A stretch of 64,000 nt of DNA, taken from assembly GCF_006538345.1 (NCBI RefSeq), contig NZ_BJKL01000005.1, positions 248,001 through 312,000 on the forward strand, written 5' to 3'. The stretch's first letter is position 1. Each line of letters begins with the position of its first letter. Of the stretch, positions 55,956-64,000 are shown one piece after another. Below the pieces are notes generated by a model. It did no database searches. It saw only the letters and a program-made list of their open reading frames with translations, and was not told the DNA's origin. The position numbers were made by a program, and so were the translations under genes. The DNA comes from Alteromonas sp. KUL49 (GTDB taxonomy: Bacteria > Pseudomonadota > Gammaproteobacteria > Enterobacterales > Alteromonadaceae).

Positions 55956-56951
55956 TTAGCGCTTGCGTTTAATATTACTGGCAGCTTGCTCGATACTATA
56001 GGGCAGTGGAAGTGCACCAAAACTTGTGTCGCTAGTGTCGTGCAATCTGAAATTGTCTTGTGTTGTGGTGTCGTTAGGCAATACGGCCATAAAGTGGGTC
56101 TCAGCGCCTAAACGCGCGACTTTAACCACAGTGCCACCTCGGCGCCAGTTTTCACCGAGTTGTTTTTCGATAGTGTCTCCCACGTTTATTGAGAGCGATT
56201 GGGGAACTTTGAAAGAAAATGCTGCGCGTTTGTTTTTACCCAAGAATCGTGTTCGAGCCACCACCTCTTGTCCCATGTAACAGCCTTTATCGAAGTCGAT
56301 ACCATTAATGGCTTGTACGTTTAACATTTGAGGGACAAACTCTGCGCCGTTTACTTCCTCTATATCGGCGCGAGCGCTAGTTATTGACATCGCAGCGTAA
56401 ACTTCAGGCCCAAATTGGGGAATATCTTGCTCGTTGAGTTGCGCCTCAAAATTAATACCTGCATCTTGGGTTAACACAACATAATAGCCATTTTCGTTGA
56501 TGTCGGATTTAAACAGCAATCCATTACTACCAACCACGCTTTGCATTGGTTCTTGAGGCAAGCTTTCAAATTCATTAGACAGCAGCAATTTTGCGATATC
56601 TGCACTCACAAAGTACTGTTTGAAGTTGGTACTGCTATCAGTAATGTCCACCTTAGAAAACACGCCGTATTTTTTAAGTTCGGTCAGTGATGCTTTACAA
56701 GCACTCGTATTGATTAACATGAGTAACGTGTCATTAAATCGGCATATCTGCGACACCGACCATGCTTTACCTTTGTTGTCACAATGGGCCGACCAACGCA
56801 CTTGATTTTCGCTCAGGGCCTCAATGTTCACGGTGACTTGACTGTGAAGATACTGAGACGCTTGTTCTCCAACTAGCGTAATAACTGAATGCTCTGTAAG
56901 TGATATGGCGTAGCTGGTAGGTAAGTCGCTTAGGTGATTGAGCTTTTGCAT
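55956..56951 (-). CDS. ygfZ: Folate-binding Fe-S maintenance protein YgfZ
   Basis: YgfZ is a tetrahydrofolate-binding protein that supports certain iron-sulfur enzymes such as MiaB. It has 331 residues and the family motif KGCYMGQEVVARTR containing the essential cysteine. Neighbouring sdhE and ygfX match the E. coli ygfZ-sdhE-ygfX grouping, in which the genes are also divergent. Confidence 0.92.
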   Translation of the reverse strand: MQKLNHLSDLPTSYAISLTEHSVITLVGEQASQYLHSQVTVNIEALSENQVRWSAHCDNKGKAWSVSQICRFNDTLLMLINTSACKASLTELKKYGVFSKVDITDSSTNFKQYFVSADIAKLLLSNEFESLPQEPMQSVVGSNGLLFKSDINENGYYVVLTQDAGINFEAQLNEQDIPQFGPEVYAAMSITSARADIEEVNGAEFVPQMLNVQAINGIDFDKGCYMGQEVVARTRFLGKNKRAAFSFKVPQSLSINVGDTIEKQLGENWRRGGTVVKVARLGAETHFMAVLPNDTTTQDNFRLHDTSDTSFGALPLPYSIEQAASNIKRKR

Positions 56952-57144
56952 TGTTAACTCTAAAAATAAATATATTGACTACATGACAAAGTAGGGGAAT
57001 TCATTCGTTTATCAAGGGGGAAGGACGGGTTAAAGCGAATTTTGTCATCTATTCGGTAAAAAAATGGGGACTATCACATCTAACGCTCAAAAGGGCAGTG
57101 ATCGAATAACTAGCCCCGTGGTATTATAAGGAGAAAGTAATCTG

Positions 57145-57408
57145 ATGAAGATAAGTATGTTTGAACCGAAACGATTGGCTAGATTGAAGTGGGCGTGCCG
57201 CCGTGGAATGTTGGAATTAGATGTTTTGCTACTCCCGTTCGTTGAGGCGGCGTTTGATAGTTTAACCTTCGAACAACAAGAGATTTTTGAGCGACTTCTA
57301 ACTTGTGATGATCCAGACCTTTTTGCCTGGTTTATGGGGCACCAAAAGTGTGATGACCCTGAGTTGGCCGATATGGTCAGTCGCATCTTGAACCGTGTCA
57401 AAGTATAG
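57145..57408 (+). CDS. sdhE: FAD assembly factor SdhE
   Basis: SdhE attaches FAD covalently to succinate dehydrogenase SdhA. The 87-residue protein has the conserved RRGMLELD near residues 19-26 (the RGxxE motif). It overlaps the next gene by 14 bases. An AAGGAGA site precedes the ATG. Confidence 0.93.
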   Translation: MKISMFEPKRLARLKWACRRGMLELDVLLLPFVEAAFDSLTFEQQEIFERLLTCDDPDLFAWFMGHQKCDDPELADMVSRILNRVKV

Positions 57409-57874
57409 GATAGACGTAAGTAAAGCATCTTTAAGACGCTTGACCCCTATGTTACCTGTACTTAATACCTGGATTGCCTTTGTGGCAATGCCTTGGACGT
57501 TTTGGACATGGATTGACCCAGCATTGACCCTAGTAGTGTTGTTTATGCTGACGTTGGCTGTATACAGCCACTGTTGTCTGCAACCTATGATTCAAAACAC
57601 TGTCATCTTGTTGCAGGACAATGGACGAATATCCCTGAGTCAGTCAGAAAATCACAACGACCAAAGAAGCTGTACTCCAATCGAGGGTGAATTGTCACCA
57701 TCTTCCAAGCTGACATACTGGGGACTGTATTTGAAGGTGAAAGTGTTACCTGAAAATGGACAGTCAAATAGAGATTTATGGGTATTGAAGAGTGAGTGCA
57801 GTGAAGCAAATTATCGTCGACTTGCGCGAATTGTGCTTGCTACACAACGTAAGACTAACAATGGAGCTACCTAG
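57395..57874 (+). CDS. ygfX: YgfX (CptA)-like membrane protein
   Basis: The 159-residue protein has two close membrane segments (about 20-60: VLNTWIAFVAMPWTFW and LTLVVLFMLTLAVYSH), then a soluble domain. It is encoded directly after sdhE, as the ygfX partner is in E. coli. There it is described as a membrane-bound factor affecting cell shape or the toxin side of the pair; the exact role is disputed. Recognition rests on position and topology as much as sequence. The GTG at 57395 overlaps sdhE; an ATG at 57449 is an alternative. Confidence 0.6.
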   Translation: MSKYRIDVSKASLRRLTPMLPVLNTWIAFVAMPWTFWTWIDPALTLVVLFMLTLAVYSHCCLQPMIQNTVILLQDNGRISLSQSENHNDQRSCTPIEGELSPSSKLTYWGLYLKVKVLPENGQSNRDLWVLKSECSEANYRRLARIVLATQRKTNNGAT

Positions 57875-57876
57875 TC

Positions 57877-58731
57877 ATGTTTCGTGAGTATTCTCGAGCA
57901 CTGTTTAAACGTGTTGATAAAAGACAGCTCATGCAATTTAAACCGCCTGTTTTACCGGCGAGGATATATTCTGAGACGCTACATTTATCACAAACCCACT
58001 ATCAAAAATTTTGTGAGCTGGTGGGGTGGCAAACATCGATGTATGTGCACCCTTTGTATTTGCAAATGATGTCACTAGAGCTTCAGATGCAATGTCTACT
58101 CGACAAAAAAAGTCCATTTCCTTTATTGGGGCTAGTCCACGTTGAAAATCAAGTTAACGTATGTGGCACGCTCTCTATGTCGGCCCCTTTTGAATGTCGC
58201 GTAAAATATACAAAAGTCAGTCCGCACAGCAAGGGGTGGGTGGTTGATATCTCTCTCGATGCACTTCAAAACGGAATGATGGTGTATAACGCGGTAAGTA
58301 GTTACCTTGTGAAAGTTAAAGCAGTGCATGTTTCGCCAAAACCCAAGACAGCGAACAACGAGCCAACGCTAGCCACTGCGCCTACCAGCGTGCTAACTGC
58401 TTTGTCTGTACCAGGCGACATTGGAAGAAGTTACGCTAAGATTTCCGGTGACTATAATCCTATTCATTTATTCGGTGCTACTGCCAAGCTTTTTGGCTTT
58501 AAGCAACCAATAGCTCATGGTATGTGGACGCTCGCTCAAAGTATCTCCTCTGCGGCTACTGCGGTAACGGGTGAAATTACAGAAATTCAATGCAGTTTCA
58601 AGCGTCCTATTCCCTTACCGAGCAGTATAGAGGTTCTCCAGCACTCAAAGACTGACCATATTATCGACATTAGCGTTGCAGACTCGTCTCATACAGAAAC
58701 CCATCTCTCTGCCAAGCTTTGTTTGAAGTAA
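57877..58731 (+). CDS. MaoC-like hotdog-fold dehydratase
   Basis: The 284-residue protein has a C-terminal MaoC domain: the hydratase motif SGDYNPIHLF (Asp and His) and AHGMWTLAQ. The N-terminal half looks like a second, degenerate hotdog domain. Such proteins hydrate enoyl-CoA or enoyl-ACP. It starts 2 bases after the ygfX-like stop, so it is read with it. Substrate unknown. Confidence 0.78.
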   Translation: MFREYSRALFKRVDKRQLMQFKPPVLPARIYSETLHLSQTHYQKFCELVGWQTSMYVHPLYLQMMSLELQMQCLLDKKSPFPLLGLVHVENQVNVCGTLSMSAPFECRVKYTKVSPHSKGWVVDISLDALQNGMMVYNAVSSYLVKVKAVHVSPKPKTANNEPTLATAPTSVLTALSVPGDIGRSYAKISGDYNPIHLFGATAKLFGFKQPIAHGMWTLAQSISSAATAVTGEITEIQCSFKRPIPLPSSIEVLQHSKTDHIIDISVADSSHTETHLSAKLCLK

Positions 58732-58761
58732 GTGGTCGATAGCTAATGCTTTACATCGTGC

Positions 58762-60438
58762 TCAAGTAGTTAGTGAGCCTACGGTGCATTCGTTTTTGGA
58801 ACCTTTGGGTTTGAGAACAGTAGGTTTCGCGTCCTCTATTTGGTTGGGGTGATCCAGATTAAAATGAAGCCCTCGGCTTTCTTTTCGTTGCATGGCGCAA
58901 CGCACAATTAGTTCCGCCACGGTAACCAAATTACGCAGTTCTAATAGGTTGTTACTCACTTTGAAGTGGGCGTAGTACTCGTGGATTTCTTGTTCAAGAA
59001 GTTTGATACGACGCATAGCTCGCTCTAGTCGCTTGTCTGTGCGAACAATACCTACGTAATCCCACATAAATAAACGAAGCTCATGCCAGTTGTGTTGGAT
59101 GATTACTTCTTCGTCAGAATCAGATACTTGGCTTTCATCCCAAGGTGGAATAGGTTCTTCGTAGGTAACCGTATTGAGTCGTTGCAAAATGTGCTCAGCG
59201 GCTGAGCGAGCAAATACAATACACTCTAGCAGCGAGTTTGATGCCATCCGATTCGCGCCGTGTAAGCCCGTGTAGGCGACTTCGCCAATGGCATATACAT
59301 TTTCAAGGTCGGTTTTAGCATTAAAGTCGGTCATCACTCCACCACAACTGTAATGCGCTGCAGGCACCACGGGTATTGGCTCTCGGGTAATGTCGATACC
59401 TAGTGAGCGACACTTGCGGTATATATTAGGGAAGTGCTTAACGATAAAGTCTGCTGGTTTATGACTAATATCCAAGTACATACAGTCTTGACCAAGCCGT
59501 TTCATCTCGTAGTCAATGGCTCGGGCTACAACGTCTCGGGGCGCTAAATCACCGCGCTCATCAAACTTTTTCATGAACCGTGTACCATCGGCGTGACACA
59601 AGTTAGCACCTTCACCTCGAAGCGCTTCGGTAATTAAAAAGTTTCTCGCTTGTGGATGGTATAGGCAGGTCGGATGAAACTGATTGAACTCCATGTTGGC
59701 AACACGGCATCCTGCGCGCCAAGCCATCGCAATACCATCACCGCTCGACACATCTGGATTAGAGGTGTATTGATAAACTTTACTACCACCGCCTGTTGCC
59801 AGCGCAATAAATGGAGCACGAATAACTTCTACGTGTTCTTGTTGACGGTTCCATACATACGCACCGGTACAGTGCCCTTTTTGTGTTTTGGATGGAATCA
59901 GATCAATTGCATTGTAGCGTTCAAATATATGAATATTAGGATGCACCGAAACGGCATCATTCAGAGTAATTTGAAGTGCTTCACCCGTTGCATCCGCAGC
60001 ATGGAGTATACGTCTGTGGCTGTGGCCACCCTCTCGGGTAAGGTGGAACCGCTCTTCGCCTGATTCTGTAGTTTCAGTGTCAAAAGGGACACCGTATTCA
60101 ATTAGCCAGCTTAGTGCTTCTTTGGCTTTTTCTGCGGTAAACCGCACTGCTTTTTCCTCGCATAGATCACCACCAGCTTTCAATGTATCTCTAACGTGCG
60201 CTTCTATCGAATCTTGCTCGTCAAATACTGCGGCAATACCACCTTGTGCATACCGAGTAGAGCCCTCATTACGATCGCTTTTACTCAAAACGATGACTTG
60301 GCAATGGTCTGCAAGCTTTAGTGCAAGACTTAAACCAGCTGCGCCACTACCGATAATAAGTACGTCGCAACGATGTTCTATGGCATTTGAACTGGAAGTT
60401 AATGAAGAGGACACTGATTTCATGTATTTTACAAGCAT
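58762..60438 (-). CDS. nadB: L-aspartate oxidase
   Basis: NadB oxidises aspartate to iminoaspartate in NAD synthesis. It is a flavoprotein. The protein has 558 residues, the FAD loop [15 protein letters not shown] near residue 32, and the active-site regions [33 protein letters not shown] and [15 protein letters not shown]. Divergent from rpoE, as in E. coli. Together with nadE it covers two NAD-pathway steps in this window. A later start at Met6 (60423) is possible. Confidence 0.96.
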   Translation of the reverse strand: MLVKYMKSVSSSLTSSSNAIEHRCDVLIIGSGAAGLSLALKLADHCQVIVLSKSDRNEGSTRYAQGGIAAVFDEQDSIEAHVRDTLKAGGDLCEEKAVRFTAEKAKEALSWLIEYGVPFDTETTESGEERFHLTREGGHSHRRILHAADATGEALQITLNDAVSVHPNIHIFERYNAIDLIPSKTQKGHCTGAYVWNRQQEHVEVIRAPFIALATGGGSKVYQYTSNPDVSSGDGIAMAWRAGCRVANMEFNQFHPTCLYHPQARNFLITEALRGEGANLCHADGTRFMKKFDERGDLAPRDVVARAIDYEMKRLGQDCMYLDISHKPADFIVKHFPNIYRKCRSLGIDITREPIPVVPAAHYSCGGVMTDFNAKTDLENVYAIGEVAYTGLHGANRMASNSLLECIVFARSAAEHILQRLNTVTYEEPIPPWDESQVSDSDEEVIIQHNWHELRLFMWDYVGIVRTDKRLERAMRRIKLLEQEIHEYYAHFKVSNNLLELRNLVTVAELIVRCAMQRKESRGLHFNLDHPNQIEDAKPTVLKPKGSKNECTVGSLTT

Positions 60439-60532
60439 ATGAAGAAGCTAGGTTCGGCAAGTCTAATGGATAGGGGTTAAAAAACAACGATTCTTGGTTG
60501 ATTCGTTAGGCTTTTTAAAAAAATTTTTTTTA

Positions 60533-60560
60533 GAACTTTTGACAGGGTGATGCGTCTACT
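60533..60560 (+). promoter_or_regulatory. Sigma-E-type promoter of rpoE (autoregulation)
   Basis: GAACTT (60533-60538), a 16-base spacer and TCTACT (60555-60560). It lies 51 bases before the rpoE start, and GAACTT at -35 is the sigma-E hallmark. Autoregulation is usual for rpoE. Confidence 0.6.
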
Positions 60561-60611
60561 TAAAGCTTGTTAGAGCTATTGAGTGGTATGAAGTAAGGAG
60601 TGATGGCTCGA

Positions 60612-61190
60612 ATGAGCGAGCAGATTACCGACCAGCAGTTGGTCGAAAGAGTGCAAAAAGGTGACAAAAATGCGTTTAACTTACTGGTAACTCGTTACCA
60701 GCACAAAGTAATGCATTTGGTTTCTAGATACGTGAGGAACACTGGGGATGTGGCTGATGTAACGCAGGATGCTTTCATTAAAGCGTATCGAGCGTTACCC
60801 AACTTTCGCGGCGACAGTGCGTTCTACACTTGGCTTTATCGAATTGCGGTAAACAGTGCAAAGAACTATTTAGTAGCACAAGGTCGAAAGCCGCCAGCAA
60901 GTGATGTGGACGCTGACGAAGCAGATTACTACGAAGGAAGTGATGCGCTACGTGAACAATCTACTCCTGAAAGAAGCTTACTGTCCGACGAGATTCAAGA
61001 AACCTTGTTTAAAGTCGTCGAAAAGTTACCAGAAGACCTTCGTATGGCTATAACCCTCAGAGAAATAGAGGGTTTGAGTTACGAAGAAATTGCTAGCGTT
61101 ATGGCTTGTCCAGTAGGGACTGTACGTTCTCGAATATTCCGAGCACGTGAAGCGATAGACAAAGTAATTCAACCATTACTAGAAAATTAA
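60612..61190 (+). CDS. rpoE: RNA polymerase sigma factor sigma-E
   Basis: Sigma-E directs the envelope stress response. From the ATG at 60612 the protein has 192 residues and begins MSEQITDQQLVERVQKGDKNAFN, very like E. coli (191 residues). An in-frame GTG (60600) and ATG (60603) lie upstream, the latter only 2 bases after AAGGAG. Region 2 is RYQHKVMHLVSRYVRN; region 4 is GLSYEEIASVMACPVGTVRSRIFRAREA. rseA, rseB and rseC follow. Confidence 0.97.
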   Translation: MSEQITDQQLVERVQKGDKNAFNLLVTRYQHKVMHLVSRYVRNTGDVADVTQDAFIKAYRALPNFRGDSAFYTWLYRIAVNSAKNYLVAQGRKPPASDVDADEADYYEGSDALREQSTPERSLLSDEIQETLFKVVEKLPEDLRMAITLREIEGLSYEEIASVMACPVGTVRSRIFRAREAIDKVIQPLLEN

Positions 61191-61277
61191 TAAAGAAAGT
61201 GAACTTTCTTAATATGACGCTGACTAACAGCTGTGATAGGGTAGTAAATGATCAAGAATGATCTGGAAGTGAACATA

Positions 61278-61862
61278 ATGACGCAACAGCAAGAAAAATT
61301 GTCTGCATTCATGGACGGTGAAATCGATGGCAACGAGATCATCGACGCAATAAAAACCGACGATGAAATGCAGGCTAAATGGCAGCGCTACCATGTAATA
61401 AGAAGTGCAATGCGTAAGGAAGCGAGTGTTGCTCCACAGCTAGATATTACAGCGAGTGTAGCAGCAGCGCTAGAAAGTGAGCCAGCGATCCTTGCTCCTA
61501 AAACAGCGCGTTGGAAGTCTATTCCGATACTCAGTAATGTGGTTCCATTTGCGAAACAGTCTGGTCAATTTGCCGTGGCAGCTTCAGTGGCATTGGCAAT
61601 GGTTCTCGGCGTTCAGTTTATGAACCAGCCGGCACCAACAGAGCCTTTCACTACGGCTCCAACCCCCACAATTCAAGGTGGTCTCTCGCCAGTGAGCTTA
61701 GAGCAAACGCGTGAAGTACCTCGTAATGATATGGGCGAAGTGTTGGAAAGAAATCGCAAAATCAATGCGCTAATTGCTGACCACGAACAACAGGTTCGTT
61801 TACAGCAAGCGCAAGATAACAACAGTGCTGATGAGGCAGAAGAACAGGACGACCGTCCATAG
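61278..61862 (+). CDS. rseA: Anti-sigma-E factor RseA
   Basis: RseA is an inner-membrane protein that binds sigma-E and is cleaved by DegS and RseP under stress. Length is 194 residues from the ATG at 61278 (GGAAGTGA upstream). An in-frame ATG at 61248 is possible. The N-terminal sigma-binding domain starts EKLSAFMDGEIDG, and one membrane segment lies near QFAVAASVALAMVLGVQFM. A proline-rich then glutamine-rich periplasmic tail follows. Confidence 0.92.
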   Translation: MTQQQEKLSAFMDGEIDGNEIIDAIKTDDEMQAKWQRYHVIRSAMRKEASVAPQLDITASVAAALESEPAILAPKTARWKSIPILSNVVPFAKQSGQFAVAASVALAMVLGVQFMNQPAPTEPFTTAPTPTIQGGLSPVSLEQTREVPRNDMGEVLERNRKINALIADHEQQVRLQQAQDNNSADEAEEQDDRP

Positions 61863-61886
61863 GCGATGTATTAATAGCGGAATTTA

Positions 61887-62957
61887 ATGAGTAAATTTAG
61901 TGCTTTTAACGTACCAGCCCCACCTCGGCTGGTACGTGTGTTTTTGAACCAGCTAAAATGTTCAACCATACTGGTGTGTCTAGCAATTCCCAATTTTTCT
62001 CACGCACAAGAGAGTGCGGAAGAGCCAGTTGAGCCCTCAACAACAGCAGCAGTGCCACAACCACTCACCACTTGGGATTGGTTGAGGAGAATGACCCACG
62101 TTCTCACCAACAGTAATTTTCAAGTCGCTCTAGTGCAAAGTCGAGCTGGAAACGAGACTGTTCCTTATTTGTGGCGTCATGCTGTTCTTGATGATGGCAC
62201 CCACATGGAACAGTTGAATTTGCAAAATGGACCAGGTCAAGAACACATCAGAGTTAACGATATTGTTAGTGTATTTGAACCTGATGTAACGCCATATAGT
62301 TTGCGTTCGAATATTATTGACGGCCCACTACCCAGTGAACTGCTGTATTATCCTGAACGTCTGAAGCCAAGTTATGAATTTGTCAGTGTAGGCAGAGCAA
62401 GGGTTGCTGGACGGCCAGCACAACAAATTCGAATTGTGAGCAGAGACAACAGTCGCTTTAGTTATCAACTATGGCTTGATGAAGCGTCCGGCATGCCGCT
62501 CAAACTGAACATGTTGGATTTACAAGGTGCGTTGTTGCAGCAAATCCAGGTAACATCGTTAGTGATTGCCGAAGTACCTCACCCATACTTTTCTCGTATA
62601 AATCAAGAATTATTGCCCCATCCTATGGAAATTGCTTCTCAGCCACTGCGAGAACACGGTTGGGAAGTAGAGTACCTACCAGTAGGCATGAGAGAGGTTC
62701 GCCGGGATATAAGACGTCTGGCATTAACTGGCCAGGTAGTCGAATATAAAATGTTTAGTGACGGGTTGGTTGATGTATCTGTATACGTACAACCCGTTTC
62801 TGAAGCCGTTGGCAGCGATGCAGCACTTCGCCACGAACTCAATACGTTTCTAACGCTGACTGATGGTAATGCACAAGTCACCGTAGTCGGTGAGGTTCCA
62901 CTCCAAACTGCGAATGCTATAGCAACATCGCTAACACTTACGTCGGTAAATCCATGA
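61887..62957 (+). CDS. rseB: Sigma-E regulatory protein RseB
   Basis: RseB is the periplasmic protein that protects RseA and senses mislocalised lipopolysaccharide or lipoproteins. It has 356 residues with a signal peptide (LKCSTILVCLAIPNFSHA). A lipid-binding LolA/B-like N-terminal domain (about 65-210) precedes the RseA-binding C-terminal domain. The long basic leader before the signal peptide is unusual; a later start could exist. It overlaps rseC by 4 bases. Confidence 0.92.
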   Translation: MSKFSAFNVPAPPRLVRVFLNQLKCSTILVCLAIPNFSHAQESAEEPVEPSTTAAVPQPLTTWDWLRRMTHVLTNSNFQVALVQSRAGNETVPYLWRHAVLDDGTHMEQLNLQNGPGQEHIRVNDIVSVFEPDVTPYSLRSNIIDGPLPSELLYYPERLKPSYEFVSVGRARVAGRPAQQIRIVSRDNSRFSYQLWLDEASGMPLKLNMLDLQGALLQQIQVTSLVIAEVPHPYFSRINQELLPHPMEIASQPLREHGWEVEYLPVGMREVRRDIRRLALTGQVVEYKMFSDGLVDVSVYVQPVSEAVGSDAALRHELNTFLTLTDGNAQVTVVGEVPLQTANAIATSLTLTSVNP

Positions 62958-63403
62958 TCACAGAAACCGCAGTAGTTGTCGCAGTGTCAGGAGACCAAGT
63001 AACCGTTGAAGCAGCAATAAAGTCTACTTGCAACAGTTGTCAAGCACAGTCTGATTGCGGTACTGGTGCGATATCGAGGGCATTGGCCCCTAAAAAGCAA
63101 CTGCTAACATTACGAACCCCCGTGCCTGTTAATGTTGGTCAGTCGGTGACTATCGGGATACCAGAAGCAGGGGTCATTAGCGCTTCACTGATGCTTTATG
63201 TTGTGCCTCTAGTGACTTTTTTGATGAGTATTGGACTGTTCAGCGTATTCTTTGATGCCGTAGGCTTGACTCACGAACTTTGGTCTATTCCGCCAGCGGT
63301 ATTTGCTACTTTCTTGTCATATGTTGGGGTGTCTTCTCGGTTAAAGCGGCTTGAATCTGGTCGCTTCCAACCGGTAATAATCCCCTCAAAACTCAAAGTG
63401 TAA
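62954..63403 (+). CDS. rseC: Sigma-E accessory membrane protein RseC
   Basis: The 149-residue inner-membrane protein has two membrane segments (MLYVVPLVTFLMSIGLFSVFF, LWSIPPAVFATFLSYVGVS). An N-terminal cysteine cluster TCNSCQAQSDCG is typical of the family and may bind an iron-sulfur centre. The role is poorly known; it is linked to redox control and the sigma-E pathway. ATGA overlap with rseB. Confidence 0.92.
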   Translation: MITETAVVVAVSGDQVTVEAAIKSTCNSCQAQSDCGTGAISRALAPKKQLLTLRTPVPVNVGQSVTIGIPEAGVISASLMLYVVPLVTFLMSIGLFSVFFDAVGLTHELWSIPPAVFATFLSYVGVSSRLKRLESGRFQPVIIPSKLKV

Positions 63404-63565
63404 CGTATCTGCGTTACAACAATGGAAACCCTTGGCAAGCTAGTCTAGGGTTTAATTCGCTTTTCATTAAATAAATGGGTAAAATCCGCACGCTCCGTGT
63501 ATTCATCGTATCGAGAGACGGAGAATTTGGTTTAATGACACTTTCTGCAGGTAATCTCCAGCATT

Positions 63566-64000
63566 ATGCAACAATCGCACATTCGTAATTTCAGTATCAT
63601 CGCTCATATCGACCACGGTAAGTCCACGTTATCAGATAGACTTATTCAACACTGCGGCGGACTCTCTGACCGTGAAATGGCGGAGCAAGTGTTAGATTCA
63701 ATGGATCTAGAGCGCGAGCGTGGTATTACCATCAAAGCACAAAGTGTAACATTGAACTATAAAGCCAAAGACGGTGAAACTTACCAGCTAAACTTCATCG
63801 ATACTCCAGGGCACGTGGACTTTACCTATGAGGTTTCTCGTTCTCTTGCCGCTTGTGAAGGTGCGCTGTTAGTGGTGGACGCTGGGCAGGGTGTAGAAGC
63901 TCAGACGCTTGCGAACTGCTATACCGCCATTGAAATGGATATGGAAGTTGTTCCCGTACTCAACAAAATTGATTTGCCTCAGGCAGAGCCCGAGCGCGTT
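63566..64000 (+). CDS. lepA: Translation elongation factor 4 (LepA), partial
   Basis: The first 145 codons are present; the gene runs off the right edge. LepA is a ribosomal GTPase that back-translocates or assists initiation and ribosome assembly. The start ATG at 63566 gives [18 protein letters not shown] with the G1 loop AHIDHGKS. G2 is in [10 protein letters not shown]3 is DTPGHVDF and G4 is NKIDLP. Downstream of rseC, as in E. coli. Confidence 0.97.
   Translation, partial: MQQSHIRNFSIIAHIDHGKSTLSDRLIQHCGGLSDREMAEQVLDSMDLERERGITIKAQSVTLNYKAKDGETYQLNFIDTPGHVDFTYEVSRSLAACEGALLVVDAGQGVEAQTLANCYTAIEMDMEVVPVLNKIDLPQAEPERV

Overview
This window looks like chromosome from a marine gammaproteobacterium close to Alteromonas (Alteromonadaceae). 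The assignment is by inference from protein recognition and conserved gene order. Several blocks follow classical gammaproteobacterial order: xseA/guaB-guaA, tig-clpP-clpX-lon-hupB-ppiD, rpsT/murJ-ribF-ileS-lspA-fkpB-ispH, and nadB/rpoE-rseA-rseB-rseC-lepA. No insertion sequence, CRISPR array, prophage or rRNA operon is visible. xseA is cut by the left edge and lepA by the right edge.

Layout. 1-3.9 kb: exonuclease VII and GMP synthesis. 4.1-6.0 kb: an AT-rich two-gene cassette (a protein with an HxRxGD motif like fucosyltransferases, plus a radical SAM/SPASM-like protein) that I cannot assign to a known pathway. 6.2-8.9 kb: a structured leader, a secreted LruC-domain protein and a small lipoprotein. 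9-16.6 kb: a chemoreceptor, a histone-deacetylase-like hydrolase, then a minus-strand group (metallo-beta-lactamase-fold protein, proS, trmO, a DUF1415 protein, folD). 16.9-17.5 kb: five tRNAs (Pro-Arg-His-Leu-Pro) behind one strong promoter. 17.8-26.5 kb: chaperone and protease cluster, with lon broken by one extra base. 26.5-35.4 kb: a tiny membrane protein, dapE, a PlsC-GNAT fusion resembling ornithine-lipid synthases, an LpxH-like hydrolase, a large lipoprotein, a remnant of a dihydroorotase-like gene, an SDR enzyme and an orphan periplasmic binding protein. 35.6-43.6 kb: housekeeping cluster.

43.8-53.9 kb is the most unusual part: a type IV pilus minor-pilin region. A plus-strand operon pilV-pilW-pilX-pilY1-pilE runs head-on into a minus-strand operon of four more pilin-like genes (FimT-, PilW-, PilX- and PilV-like). 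Next to them lie a second PilE-like gene with a frameshift and another FimT-like gene. Both convergent pairs end in the same interlocked TTAG stop arrangement. 54-64 kb: ammonia-dependent NAD synthetase in an operon with the PII protein, a SlyD-like isomerase, ygfZ, sdhE-ygfX, a MaoC-like dehydratase, nadB, and the sigma-E regulon leader genes.

The best candidates for something undescribed are the radical SAM/HxRxGD pair and the opposed pilin operons. The lon and pilE-like frameshifts should be re-sequenced before any biological reading.
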